DNA of 41,939 nt from Flavobacteriales bacterium UBA979 (GCA_002292325.1 DBBR01000041.1:1-41939); one strand, 5' to 3'. Numbered from the stretch's first letter, positions 1-7,259 are shown. Notes: a model not told the origin generated them from the sequence alone. Translations and numbers: made by a program.

Positions 1-1692
1 TTTATCAGCACGACCCCAACGCCTCAATTCACGGCTTCGGAAGAAGCGCTTTGCGATGACGAAGTCTTTGACTTCAATGCCACACCGCCATTTGGGGTGT
101 GGTCTGCTTCTTGCGGAGATTGCATTATCGAAGGCACTGGCGTGTTCTTTGCGGACCAGGCGGATGATGGCCTCAACACCGTGACTTTTACGACGCTTGG
201 AGTTTGTCCCGGCACATCGAGTATAGAAGTGGGGGTGTCAGCCTTGCTCGAAGGGTCAATTGCAGGTCCCGCATTGCTGTGTGAGGATGACAGTGCCATT
301 TACACAGCGGATGTGCCAGGTTACTGGAGTTCTGATTGCACAGGCTGCATTGATTCTCTAACGGGCGTTTTCAATGCCGCAGGTCAAGAGCCCAATACGT
401 GGGACATTACGTTCACGCCTGATTCATATTGTCCAGTTGGCGACGTTGTTCAAGTGGCTGTGAATGAAAGTGTAGCAATTGGGGCATCAAATGTTCCGGG
501 CAGTTTGTGTGAAACCGCCGCGGATTTTCAGTTGAATGTCAATGTTACGGGGGGTACGTGGTCCGCTGCGTGTCCCGATTGTTTATCCGAAGCTGGACTT
601 TTGGATGTTTCCAATGCACCCGTTGGACTGTTGCCGATTGAGTATGAGATCAGCAACGGAGCCTGCGCAGATACTGCAACTTGGACGGTTGATATTCGAC
701 CGGTATTGGAAGGAACTTTTGATCCCACAGATCCTTTTTGCATCGGCTCATTGGGCAATCTCACATTTACGTTTGATGCAGACATACCCAGTGAGTATAC
801 CTCAGGTGCAACAGGGGATTGGAATTCTATAGATTGCCCAGACTGCATCTTGAATTCGGGTACAGGCGCTTTCTCAGCCAATGAGCTTGGAATCATTGAT
901 GTAGAATTTGAATTTGATCACCCATGCAGTTTGCCTTTCACAGGAACGGTCGTGGTCGCCCCTGCTGTAGACGCATCCATCGTGCCGATTCCAGATTTGT
1001 GTGAGTCGGGTGATGAAGTTATGTTGGAAGCTGCTGCGGGAGGTGCTTCCGCCATCGAGGGAGCATGGGAGTCGGATTGCAATGCGTGCATTATCGAAGG
1101 AGCAAGTGGTGTTAGTTTTGATCCAACTGTTGGCGCCGGTTCTTACACGGTAAGCTATACCATTGATGACGTATGCTTTGATAGTGATGAGATCGAAATC
1201 TTAGTGGTTCCGCAACTCGACGCTACCATCAACTTAGTGGATTGGGTGTGCATGGCCTTGGAGGGATTGCAGCCTGAAATTTCGTCTGGCGGTGGAACTT
1301 GGTCAGCAAACTGCGATGGATGCATTTCTGAAACGGGCGTGATTGATCTCATGCAAGCAGGAGCGGGGCTATTGGAAATCAGCTATACAATTGAAGGGTT
1401 GTGTGGGGATGAGGACACAGTCATTCTTGATATTGTGGCATGTGATGTGGAGGTGGTGAATGTCTTTTCTCCAAATGGAGATGAACAGAACGACGAGTTG
1501 GTGTTCCGAAATTTGTCAAGTTTTCCGGGAAACGAATTGAAGGTGTTTGATAGGTGGGGAAACCTGGTCTATCGAAAGTCCAACTATGGAAACAATTGGC
1601 GCGCTGAGGGAGTCGCCGCAGGCACATATTATTATGTGCTCACGGTTCCGGGTAAACCGGACTACACCGGTTCGATTACCCTTGTTCGTTGA
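1..1692 (+). CDS. T9SS type B cargo protein with tandem Cys-pair repeats (5' end missing)
   Basis: The frame is open from base 1, so the N-terminus lies outside the window; 563 residues are visible. The C-terminal ~85 residues carry the gliding-motility/T9SS type B sorting domain: a start like VFSPNGDEQND, then VFDRWGNLVY, and a final beta-strand ending in a basic residue. In this family the domain directs export across the outer membrane by the type IX system. The rest is a tandem array of about six Ig-like units of ~75-85 residues, each with W-x3-C-x2-C or W-x4-C-x2-C (tryptophans near nt 103, 322, 559, 820, 1069 and 1300) and further single cysteines. Paired cysteines suggest disulfides in an extracellular adhesin-like stalk. 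Its last 17 bp overlap the opposing flavodoxin-fold gene. No enzymatic domain is seen; the ligand is unknown. Confidence 0.88.
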   Translation, partial: FISTTPTPQFTASEEALCDDEVFDFNATPPFGVWSASCGDCIIEGTGVFFADQADDGLNTVTFTTLGVCPGTSSIEVGVSALLEGSIAGPALLCEDDSAIYTADVPGYWSSDCTGCIDSLTGVFNAAGQEPNTWDITFTPDSYCPVGDVVQVAVNESVAIGASNVPGSLCETAADFQLNVNVTGGTWSAACPDCLSEAGLLDVSNAPVGLLPIEYEISNGACADTATWTVDIRPVLEGTFDPTDPFCIGSLGNLTFTFDADIPSEYTSGATGDWNSIDCPDCILNSGTGAFSANELGIIDVEFEFDHPCSLPFTGTVVVAPAVDASIVPIPDLCESGDEVMLEAAAGGASAIEGAWESDCNACIIEGASGVSFDPTVGAGSYTVSYTIDDVCFDSDEIEILVVPQLDATINLVDWVCMALEGLQPEISSGGGTWSANCDGCISETGVIDLMQAGAGLLEISYTIEGLCGDEDTVILDIVACDVEVVNVFSPNGDEQNDELVFRNLSSFPGNELKVFDRWGNLVYRKSNYGNNWRAEGVAAGTYYYVLTVPGKPDYTGSITLVR

Positions 1693-2212
1693 ACAATTCT
1701 TGCGTCTTTTCGAATTGTTCGAGCGCAGCCTGTTTCGTCGGAATGGTGGAGGGGACTTGACTGGCAGCAATGCCCTTCCACTCCATGCCACAGTATTCAA
1801 ATGCTTGACGATATGGTAGAAAATACGTGCTGAGCGTGTGATTGTTGGCTTCTCCGGGCTGATAGGATTCCAGGGAAGCGCCGATGGTTAGGCTCAAAGC
1901 GATGGATTTGCCTCGCAACTTGGAATTGTGCGACGGGAAAGCCCATCCTGGAGTCAAGGTTTGATCCATCCACGACTTGACGATCGCTGGTGCTCCATAC
2001 CAATACACCGGTGCATGAATAACGAGGGCCTCCGCGCGTTCGAGTTGAGCCTGCATTTCATTGACCAAAAAACGTCCGTCATGCAGATGCTCACTCAATA
2101 GGATTTTCTCAACTTGAAGATGCTCCAATTGATCGATGTGATCCAGCAGTTCTTGTGTGAAAGAAGAGCGAGCGGGTTCCGGATTTCCGATAACATACAG
2201 CACGGTTGACAT
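1676..2212 (-). CDS. Flavodoxin-fold NAD(P)H oxidoreductase
   Basis: This 178-residue protein resembles the NAD(P)H:quinone oxidoreductase/KefF-MdaB flavodoxin-like family, which uses FMN or FAD to reduce quinones or other acceptors in the cytoplasm. The N-terminal strand ends in a phosphate-loop-like stretch (VIGNPEPARSSFT). The mid-protein motif APVYWYGAPAIVKSWMDQTL is the family's flavin/dimer signature, followed by GWAF and a G-K-S-I-A-L strand. The ATG at 2212 is preferred; an upstream in-frame TTG is part of a promoter-like box (GAACTTTG at 2237-2244) rather than a start. The gene is downstream of the barrel operon with a 45-bp gap and converges on the T9SS gene with a 17-bp overlap. 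The substrate cannot be assigned. Confidence 0.85.
   Translation of the reverse strand: MSTVLYVIGNPEPARSSFTQELLDHIDQLEHLQVEKILLSEHLHDGRFLVNEMQAQLERAEALVIHAPVYWYGAPAIVKSWMDQTLTPGWAFPSHNSKLRGKSIALSLTIGASLESYQPGEANNHTLSTYFLPYRQAFEYCGMEWKGIAASQVPSTIPTKQAALEQFEKTQELFNEQG
1691..1720. terminator. Hairpin at the convergent overlap of two genes (possible terminator)
   Basis: A 9-bp perfect inverted repeat (GAACAATTC at 1691-1699 and GAATTGTTC at 1712-1720) with a 12-nt loop begins on the stop codon of the T9SS gene and lies inside the last codons of the opposing oxidoreductase. There is no U-tract after the stem on the plus strand, so an intrinsic terminator role is only a suggestion. Confidence 0.35.
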
Positions 2213-2257
2213 GCCCACGGAACAATTCGCGCCTGCCAAAGTTCTCCGGATATAAGT

Positions 2258-3052
2258 CTAGTCACTGAATCTGAATTGAAAACCCAACGAGAAACTATGC
2301 ATGCTGGGCACATTTGTGGGGTTTTCATCAAAGAAAGGCAATAAACTCACCTCTGTTAGGATGCTCATTTTTCCGAATCCGACGGCTATTCGACCATGCA
2401 GTTGCATCAAATTGACAGGCAAGTCGATGGCTGATGCGCTGGCAGAAGTTGAGTTTTTTAGTATAAAGGTGTATCGACTGAGTAACCGATAGCCAGCGAC
2501 AAGTCCCATCTCCAAATGGAATCCGTTGCCTCCTTTCTTATAGGTGTGAAGCGATGCCAGCAAGGGTACCCTCAGATAAACTGCATCGATGTGGTTTTTG
2601 CTCACCTGCAGGCTATCCGGATTTAAGGCGTCAGCAATGACACTGTTCGAAGCATCCTCATAATGCAGCCGATGCCTATCATCGATGCCAAGGTGCCACC
2701 AATCGAACCCAACTCCCGTTGTCAAACCGACGAATTCGCCAAGAATGCGTTGCCGTTTTTCAAAGGGGTTGAATTCCATTCTCCAGGATTTCGCAACATT
2801 GTCGGTCATCAGTCCAAGTCCGTCCCGGGCTCCCCAACTGGCATTGTAATCTTCCAAATTTCCTTGAAATTGAATCATGGAGATGGAGCTTGCCGAAAAT
2901 CCGCGCCAATTCCCAATGGATTTTATCTTGGTGTCACTTTCCTCTTCCAATAAAGCGCAGAGATGGCATGGAATGGATTCCATTGCAGCTGCAGACTTTG
3001 AGCCAATAAAAGACAGGATGAGCAATGAGGTAAGAAATGTGCGAATGATCAT
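2258..3052 (-). CDS. Predicted outer-membrane beta-barrel protein
   Basis: This 264-residue protein has a clear N-terminal signal peptide (basic start, hydrophobic stretch LLILSFIG, small residues SAAA) and a C-terminus of alternating aromatic residues (LGFQFRFSD) typical of outer-membrane barrels. After the signal come two cysteines in a C-x2-C arrangement (HLC...), then repeated amphipathic strands rich in Gly, Tyr and Leu. No named family was recognised. It is the last gene of the apparent operon heme lipoprotein - YceI - DUF5777 - this gene, 14 bp after the DUF5777 stop, so a shared envelope function is inferred. It may be an OmpW- or PorT-like barrel, which cannot be decided by eye. Confidence 0.7.
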   Translation of the reverse strand: MIIRTFLTSLLILSFIGSKSAAAMESIPCHLCALLEEESDTKIKSIGNWRGFSASSISMIQFQGNLEDYNASWGARDGLGLMTDNVAKSWRMEFNPFEKRQRILGEFVGLTTGVGFDWWHLGIDDRHRLHYEDASNSVIADALNPDSLQVSKNHIDAVYLRVPLLASLHTYKKGGNGFHLEMGLVAGYRLLSRYTFILKNSTSASASAIDLPVNLMQLHGRIAVGFGKMSILTEVSLLPFFDENPTNVPSMHSFSLGFQFRFSD

Positions 3053-3066
3053 TTTTGGTATGTGAT

Positions 3067-3960
3067 TTAGAGATCAAAAACCCGGCTTAAGTTGAATCCA
3101 AAATAGATAGCACCGTCCTTCCACGCGCCGGTGGTTTCAGTCAGGAATGCTCGTTCGAACATACCTTGGGAGTTGGTCATGTGAAGTTGAAACACATGTC
3201 CACCCGTTTCAATATCCATGCCAATTGATAAACTGTTCACATTCGTGGTAGGCAAACCTTTCAGTGCGTAATGGTATTCGAGGTTGATGGATGCTCGGTT
3301 GCTTACTTTATACCGCCCTCCTCCACTGATAGTCCATTGATCGTTGGAGTCATCGAGCGCCTCGACCAAATTTCGATGTGTGAGTGAAGGTATGAGGGCC
3401 AAGCTAAGTTTCGGCCCCCACTTCTTTGCGAAGATTGCCTGATGTGTATAACTCATGCGGTGATGAAAGCGATTCTCACGCGTTGGATCCGTCCATTTCA
3501 ACCCGTTGATCATGCTCACTGTGTAAAGTGTAAGGCTTAGTGGAATGCTGTTGTCCGAGTTCTGTCGAATTGCCCGCCACTTCAAGGAACCTTCATAGGT
3601 CTTTTGGAAAGTGCTTCTTGCGATACTGAGGCTGAGGCGGTCCGTAACGCCATAATCAAAGGCCATCCGCATACTGGCATTGTCCAAGCCCCAAAGCGCG
3701 TAGGCTCCTTCGTTTATTTGTCCAAACCGATGGGCAATGACGAAATGAAGGACGTTAGCTCCGGGAGTTTCATTGCTTTGCACGTTGATGATTCGGGTGT
3801 CCTTGAAGGTTGCTGATACAGGCCGGACCATGAGTTCTTCTTGGCCTAAGTCATCAAGAAGACTTTGAGCGTTGACCGCTGTAGGACTTAACCAAAGGAT
3901 GCAAAGCATCAGGTATGGCAGTGCTTTAGAAAGAGAGGTAAGGCAATGAGGTCGACTCAT
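3067..3960 (-). CDS. DUF5777-family outer-membrane beta-barrel protein
   Basis: The 297 residues begin with a signal peptide (hydrophobic PYLMLCILWLSPTAVNAQS, cleavage likely after NAQ or nearby). The mature part matches the DUF5777 pattern I recall: a region on mutations/rupture of 'RPVSATFKDTRIINVQS', then H-F-V-I-A-H-R-F-G and W-G-L-D-N-A-S-M-R followed by repeated beta-strands and a terminal aromatic strand (YFGFNLSRVFDL). The family is confined mostly to Bacteroidota and its function is unknown. It starts 3 bp after the YceI gene's stop and is followed 14 bp later by another barrel, so all are probably one transcript. By association with a c-type heme lipoprotein and a lipid-binding YceI protein it may serve an envelope redox or lipid role; that is inference. 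Confidence 0.82.
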   Translation of the reverse strand: MSRPHCLTSLSKALPYLMLCILWLSPTAVNAQSLLDDLGQEELMVRPVSATFKDTRIINVQSNETPGANVLHFVIAHRFGQINEGAYALWGLDNASMRMAFDYGVTDRLSLSIARSTFQKTYEGSLKWRAIRQNSDNSIPLSLTLYTVSMINGLKWTDPTRENRFHHRMSYTHQAIFAKKWGPKLSLALIPSLTHRNLVEALDDSNDQWTISGGGRYKVSNRASINLEYHYALKGLPTTNVNSLSIGMDIETGGHVFQLHMTNSQGMFERAFLTETTGAWKDGAIYFGFNLSRVFDL

Positions 3961-3963
3961 GCT

Positions 3964-4503
3964 CTAGCGAGGATTTAGAACAGCTTGGATTTGGACATCC
4001 AACGAGGTTGCGATTTTATTTCTGACCAATTTTGGGATGGGGATGCTATGGTCGGCCGGAGCGATTTTGAAGTTGGATTCAATCTCCCATCCAATCCCAT
4101 TCCACATCAACTTTGAAGGAATGGTGCGGGCTTGTTCAACTCCGTGAACAATCAATGCTCCTGCAGCTGTTACCTCGTGCCACATGCCGTCTTTCAGGCC
4201 TTGATTCCAGTCGGTGATACGGCCTTCAAAGGAACCATTGGGGTGCAAAGTGGATTCCATGTAATTCTCATTAAAATGCTCTTCCATCAATGCCTTTTCG
4301 AATCGAAATGCGAGAACAGGTACCCGGAAGGCAAAGGCACCTTCGTCTGTGATCAGTCCAGTTGCTTGATTATTGGTGGCTTCGATGTCCTCAATGGGAG
4401 TGGAAGAAAAGAACTTGACCGTTCCTTCCCGCGTCATGTATTTCTGGCTGAACGCACTGGATGCAGCCATCAGGAAGAAGCACAATAGAAAGGTGTTTTT
4501 CAT
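3964..4503 (-). CDS. YceI-family periplasmic lipid-binding protein
   Basis: A 179-residue secreted protein with a signal peptide (MKNTFLLCFFLMAASSAFS, cleavage near AFS|Q). The mature sequence has the YceI-like features: a first strand with GTVKFFSSTPIEDIEATN, a middle F-E-x-x-L-M-E-E-H-F-N-E-N-Y segment, and a final repeat of beta-strands. YceI proteins are lipocalin-like and bind polyisoprenoid chains such as ubiquinone tails. The ATG at 4503 fits the signal peptide; an upstream in-frame start would overlap the preceding gene and add a non-signal extension. It sits 5 bp after the heme lipoprotein gene and 3 bp before the DUF5777 gene, implying translational coupling. Confidence 0.85.
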   Translation of the reverse strand: MKNTFLLCFFLMAASSAFSQKYMTREGTVKFFSSTPIEDIEATNNQATGLITDEGAFAFRVPVLAFRFEKALMEEHFNENYMESTLHPNGSFEGRITDWNQGLKDGMWHEVTAAGALIVHGVEQARTIPSKLMWNGIGWEIESNFKIAPADHSIPIPKLVRNKIATSLDVQIQAVLNPR

Positions 4504-4508
4504 AACGA

Positions 4509-4886
4509 TTAAAATTCGGGAGCCCCGGAGTCGATCCAACTTCGAATCAATTGAACATCACAGGTATCCAAGCTCCCATTGGGCGGCATGGAGGCGGAGT
4601 TTGATGGAGGCAACTCGATTCGCTCGAGGAGTTGACCATTTAATGCGGCGGTTTTGACCTCTTGGTAAGCTGTGAGCATGAGTCCGCCTTCGGGGTTACT
4701 TCCGCTATGACAACCTGAACAGCGGCTGGTAATTATGGTTTCTACGAATGCATCATACGATGCGATGCGATCGGGGCATCCCGGTCCAAAGAGTGCATCT
4801 TCCGATTCGTATTGGCATCCTTGCAGAGCAAGCACAAACAGTATGATCCCACAAAAGTTGTGCAGGAATGATCGAGTTCGTTGCAT
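4509..4886 (-). CDS. Small c-type heme lipoprotein
   Basis: The 125-residue product starts with a lipoprotein signal (hydrophobic GIILFVLALQGC, lipobox LQGC at about residues 21-24). The mature part has one heme-attachment motif CSGCH (around residues 56-60) within a compact ITSRCSGCHSGSNPEGGL context, and a downstream SASMPPNG that supplies a candidate axial methionine. This resembles the single-heme domain of Planctomycete-type cytochrome c proteins found in many Bacteroidota. A much longer upstream reading (to 5180) runs through the divergent yebC region and is rejected. A box TATATTTG ends 3 nt before this ATG. It heads the YceI/DUF5777 operon. Confidence 0.85.
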   Translation of the reverse strand: MQRTRSFLHNFCGIILFVLALQGCQYESEDALFGPGCPDRIASYDAFVETIITSRCSGCHSGSNPEGGLMLTAYQEVKTAALNGQLLERIELPPSNSASMPPNGSLDTCDVQLIRSWIDSGAPEF

Positions 4887-4889
4887 GTT

Positions 4890-4897
4890 CAAATATA
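4890..4897 (-). promoter_or_regulatory. -7-type promoter box for the heme lipoprotein operon
   Basis: TATATTTG on the minus strand is a perfect match to the Bacteroidota -7 consensus TAnnTTTG and ends 3 nt before the ATG. A TTG lies 22 nt further upstream, near the expected -33 position. The predicted transcript would have almost no leader. Confidence 0.5.
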
Positions 4898-4998
4898 ATT
4901 GCGCAAGTTGGATAAAAGCCAATGAAAACAGTGCGATTGCTTCTAGCTCTGCGTGAGCAATGATGGGCTCTTTGATGCCGACGTTGGCAAGAGTTTGC

Positions 4999-5006
4999 GA
5001 TATTTG
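4999..5006 (+). promoter_or_regulatory. Probable -7 box for yebC
   Basis: GATATTTG matches TAnnTTTG at 5 of 6 fixed positions and ends 15 nt before the yebC ATG. A TTTG at 4971-4974 could serve as -33 element, with a rather long 24-nt spacer. Confidence 0.35.
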
Positions 5007-5021
5007 CGGAAAGGTCAAGCA

Positions 5022-5756
5022 ATGGGCAGAGCATTTGAATTCAGGAAAGCGAGAAAGTTTAAGCGTTGGGCAGCCATGTCCAAGACTTTTGCGCGACTCA
5101 ATAAAGACATCATCATTGCCATCAGGGAGGGCAACGGAGCTGATCCAGAAATGAATCCACGCTTGCGCGCGGTTTTGCAAAACTGCCGTGCGGCCAACAT
5201 GCCGAAGGACAATGTAGAACGGGCGATCAAAAAAGCGACGGATAAGGACACCTCAGATTTCAAAGAAGTGAATTTTGAAGGGTATGCCCCGCATGGAATT
5301 GCAGTTTTTGTTGAGACAGCCACGGACAACAACAACCGAACTGTTGCGAACGTTCGCAGCCATTTTAACAAGTGCAATGGTAACCTGGGTACCTCAGGTT
5401 CCGTTGAGTTTATGTTTGACCAAGTGTGTTTTTTTAAAATCAAATCCGAAGGACAGGACGCCGAGGAATTAGAGTTGGAATTGATTGATTTCGGTGCGGA
5501 AGAAATTGGCTTGGACGAGGACGCGCTCGTTATCACAGGTACGTTTGAATCCTTTGGGCAGCTTCAGTCCAAATTGGAAGGAGATGGCATGGAAATCTTG
5601 GAGTCGGGTTTGGAACGCATTCCCAATATCACCAAAGAGTTAGGTGCTGAAGAGACGGCTGAGGTGGAGAAGCTCATCGAGCGGTTGGAGGAAGATGATG
5701 ACGTTCAGAACGTGTTTCATACGATGAGCTCGGCTACGGACGATTCAGAGGCATAA
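5022..5756 (+). CDS. yebC: YebC/PmpR-family transcription/translation factor
   Basis: 244 residues, the normal length for the DUF28/YebC family. It begins with the family's hallmark: MGRAFEFRKARKFKRWAAMSK, then KDIIIAIREGNGADPEMNPRLR and NMPKDNVERAIKKA. Later come EGYAPHGIAVFVE and the N-N-R-T-V-A-N-V-R segment. Members act as DNA-binding regulators or, as shown more recently for some, as ribosome-associated factors easing proline stalls. The ATG at 5022 gives exactly the conserved N-terminus, so the longer in-frame reading from 4953 is rejected. It is divergent from the heme-lipoprotein operon (135 bp between starts). Confidence 0.95.
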   Translation: MGRAFEFRKARKFKRWAAMSKTFARLNKDIIIAIREGNGADPEMNPRLRAVLQNCRAANMPKDNVERAIKKATDKDTSDFKEVNFEGYAPHGIAVFVETATDNNNRTVANVRSHFNKCNGNLGTSGSVEFMFDQVCFFKIKSEGQDAEELELELIDFGAEEIGLDEDALVITGTFESFGQLQSKLEGDGMEILESGLERIPNITKELGAEETAEVEKLIERLEEDDDVQNVFHTMSSATDDSEA

Positions 5757-5794
5757 GGGAGGTGTCCTTTGGTCGGCGATGAGCTCGCTTTAAG

Positions 5795-5802
5795 TACCTT
5801 CG
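5795..5802 (+). promoter_or_regulatory. -7-type box 4 nt before the RluA-like gene
   Basis: TACCTTCG, a one-base variant of TAnnTTTG, is followed by CGCC and then the ATG at 5807. A TTTG at 5768-5771 is a possible -33 element with a 23-nt spacer. The same box-to-ATG geometry recurs at several other genes. Confidence 0.5.
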
Positions 5803-5806
5803 CGCC

Positions 5807-6736
5807 ATGGAAAGTAAGCAGGTTTCTGAGCCCACGACGTTGCTTGAATTTTTAATGGAGCACGGACAGTATTCCACTCGCACAAGAGCACGGACTGCTA
5901 TTAAGGGAGGAGCAGTTGCTGTGGATGGCAAGCCACTTCGAATTCCTTCTGCCAATCTTTTGGCGAATCAAACGGTAACATGGAAGGCCCTGCAGTCAAA
6001 AAAGGCAGTGAAAGATTTCAATCTCGGAGGGGCAAAACCGGTTACCGATAAAGCGGAGAAGGCTCCATATGAGGTGGTATTCGAGGATGACAATATTTTG
6101 GCCTATGTCAAACCTGCCGGCATGGTCTTTGCGTCACCTAAGCCACAGGTGAAGACGTCTTTTACAGCCATGAAAACATGGATGGAAAAGGCGAGGCCAG
6201 AGTGTGAAAGCATCCAGTTTGTCAATCGCATTGAAAAAGAATCTTCTGGGATTTCCATCATTGCCAAGAACTTAATCTGGCGCAAACACTTGCAAACGAA
6301 CTGGACTGATTTTACACGTAAACTTTACGTTGTAGTCGAGGGACATTTGCCTGCTGACGATGTACTCGTCTGCTTTGCAGATGAAGAAGGGAAGAAGAAG
6401 CGCACCGTTCGCGAGGTTCCGTATCGAACGATGCGGGCAACATCAGCACACACCATGTTGAAAATGGAGATTGGTTTTGAGGACATCCCAATGCTGATGG
6501 CTGGATTGAGGCGTCAACAGTGTATGTTGGTTGGCAAAGGCAAAGAAGCGGCTGATCCTATGGATCGTTCGGGCCTGCACCTTTTTGGGGTGGATGTGAT
6601 TGGACCCAATGACCAAGTCATCCAGATCAAATCACGCGTACCTCAGCCATTTTTGAATTTGATGAAAGGGGGTAAGGGCCCGAAGGCGCAACCGAATTGG
6701 AAAAAGTCCCCACGCCAAACAGAAAAAAGCACCTGA
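5807..6736 (+). CDS. S4-domain RluA-like pseudouridine synthase homologue with altered active site
   Basis: 309 residues. Residues ~11-60 look like an S4 RNA-binding domain (LLEFL...STRTRARTAIKGGAVAVDGKPL). Residues ~88-285 follow the RluA pseudouridine synthase fold: YEVVFEDDNILAYVKPAGMVFASP is typical, and FTRKLYVVVEGHL matches the following segment. The catalytic motif, normally HRLD-x-x-TSG, here reads NRIEKESSG (residues 140-148), so the catalytic Asp is Glu143. The usual TGRTHQIR segment is also poorly kept (AGLRRQQCML). The protein probably binds RNA, but activity is doubtful. It lies 50 bp after yebC with its own -7 box. Its stop codon is inside a hairpin. Confidence 0.8.
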   Translation: MESKQVSEPTTLLEFLMEHGQYSTRTRARTAIKGGAVAVDGKPLRIPSANLLANQTVTWKALQSKKAVKDFNLGGAKPVTDKAEKAPYEVVFEDDNILAYVKPAGMVFASPKPQVKTSFTAMKTWMEKARPECESIQFVNRIEKESSGISIIAKNLIWRKHLQTNWTDFTRKLYVVVEGHLPADDVLVCFADEEGKKKRTVREVPYRTMRATSAHTMLKMEIGFEDIPMLMAGLRRQQCMLVGKGKEAADPMDRSGLHLFGVDVIGPNDQVIQIKSRVPQPFLNLMKGGKGPKAQPNWKKSPRQTEKST

Positions 6737-6749
6737 ATTGAGGTGCTTT
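6722..6749 (-). terminator. Intrinsic terminator, mainly for minus-strand transcripts
   Basis: A 9-bp perfect stem AAAGCACCT/AGGTGCTTT (6726-6734 and 6741-6749) with a 6-nt loop overlaps the stop codon of the RluA-like gene. Read on the minus strand it is followed by an uninterrupted run of U, as in a classical terminator; on the plus strand only three U follow. It would end a minus-strand transcript arriving from the small ORF at 6781-6966. Confidence 0.7.
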
Positions 6750-6780
6750 GGCAATCGTGCTTAGAAGCGCGAGTTTCTGA

Positions 6781-6966
6781 CTACAACTGATACCGGTTTT
6801 GAAGCCAATCCCGAAGTTCAACGGACTCCTTGGGATTGAGATTGCGAAATGCAATTCGCATCGCTCTTCGGATCATGACCGGTTCCGCATGCACATGACG
6901 AATGAGCGATTTATATTGCTCAAGCGCGGTTGGTGAGTGCATGATAGGGATACCGGAGATGGACAT
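6781..6966 (-). CDS. Possible small hypothetical protein (61 aa)
   Basis: The product is a basic 61-residue protein with an amphipathic-looking C-terminal half (R-A-M-R-I-A-F-R-N-L-N-P then a charged helix ending RDWLQNRYQL); a second ATG at 6942 would give 53 residues. I do not recognise a family. Support for being real is contextual: it fills an otherwise empty gap, it is oriented towards a hairpin at 6726-6749 whose U-tract is on the minus strand, and the sequence is not low-complexity. No convincing promoter box was found upstream. It could instead be chance coding in a 520-bp spacer. Confidence 0.4.
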   Translation of the reverse strand: MSISGIPIMHSPTALEQYKSLIRHVHAEPVMIRRAMRIAFRNLNPKESVELRDWLQNRYQL

Positions 6967-7089
6967 GAGTTCGAAGAGTTAGAATCGATTCTTTCCTACG
7001 ATGTTCAACCTGATTTTGTTGCAATTGAAGCCGGAAAAGGAGTAGGGTGAACTAGTATCGTGTTGTATTTCAGTGAATTGTAAAACGAA

Positions 7090-7119
7090 CAAAGCACCAG
7101 GACGTTTCCCGGTGCTTTG
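7090..7119. terminator. Hairpin with the AAGCACC/GGTGCTT motif
   Basis: Arms CAAAGCACC (7090-7098) and GGTGCTTTG (7111-7119) pair perfectly; after one A-C mismatch GGA/TCC adds three more pairs around a 4-nt loop. The outer arms share the AAAGCACC/GGTGCTTT sequence of the hairpin at 6726-6749. No strong U-tract follows on either strand, so its direction is uncertain; a 30-codon minus ORF stops two bases away. Confidence 0.5.
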
Positions 7120-7120
7120 C

Positions 7121-7213
7121 TTAACCTAAACCAAATTCACTTGACGCTTTGTGTGCGAGTGATGTTAATGCTGATGGAAATCCAAGGATTGTGCCAAACT
7201 CAGCATCAGCCAT
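7121..7213 (-). CDS. Possible 30-codon small ORF before a hairpin
   Basis: A short minus-strand reading frame, ATG at 7213 to TAA at 7121, encodes 30 residues (MADAEFGTILGFPSALTSLA then HKASSEFGLG). Its stop lies directly before the hairpin at 7090-7119 in the direction of transcription, the arrangement expected for a small gene with its own terminator. It is too short to judge by composition, has no clear promoter box, and overlaps the divergent thiolase promoter. The rest of the 6967-7259 spacer shows nothing else I can support. Confidence 0.2.
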   Translation of the reverse strand: MADAEFGTILGFPSALTSLAHKASSEFGLG

Positions 7214-7216
7214 AGA

Positions 7217-7243
7217 TTGGGGAACCAAATGCCGTTAAATTTG
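7217..7243 (+). promoter_or_regulatory. Promoter of the thiolase operon
   Basis: TAAATTTG (7236-7243) is a perfect TAnnTTTG match 16 nt before the thiolase ATG; TTG at 7217-7219 is a plausible -33 element with a 16-nt spacer. An A-rich stretch before the ATG can serve ribosome loading, as is common in Bacteroidota. Confidence 0.55.
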
Positions 7244-7259
7244 TGCAAAAGAAAAAAGA

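Noticed and set aside
528..896. Minus-strand ORF of 122 codons inside the T9SS gene
   Set aside because: It is a shadow of the repeat-rich coding strand and has no family resemblance.
4887..5180. N-terminal extension of the heme lipoprotein to 5180
   Set aside because: It crosses the yebC start and destroys the lipoprotein signal peptide.
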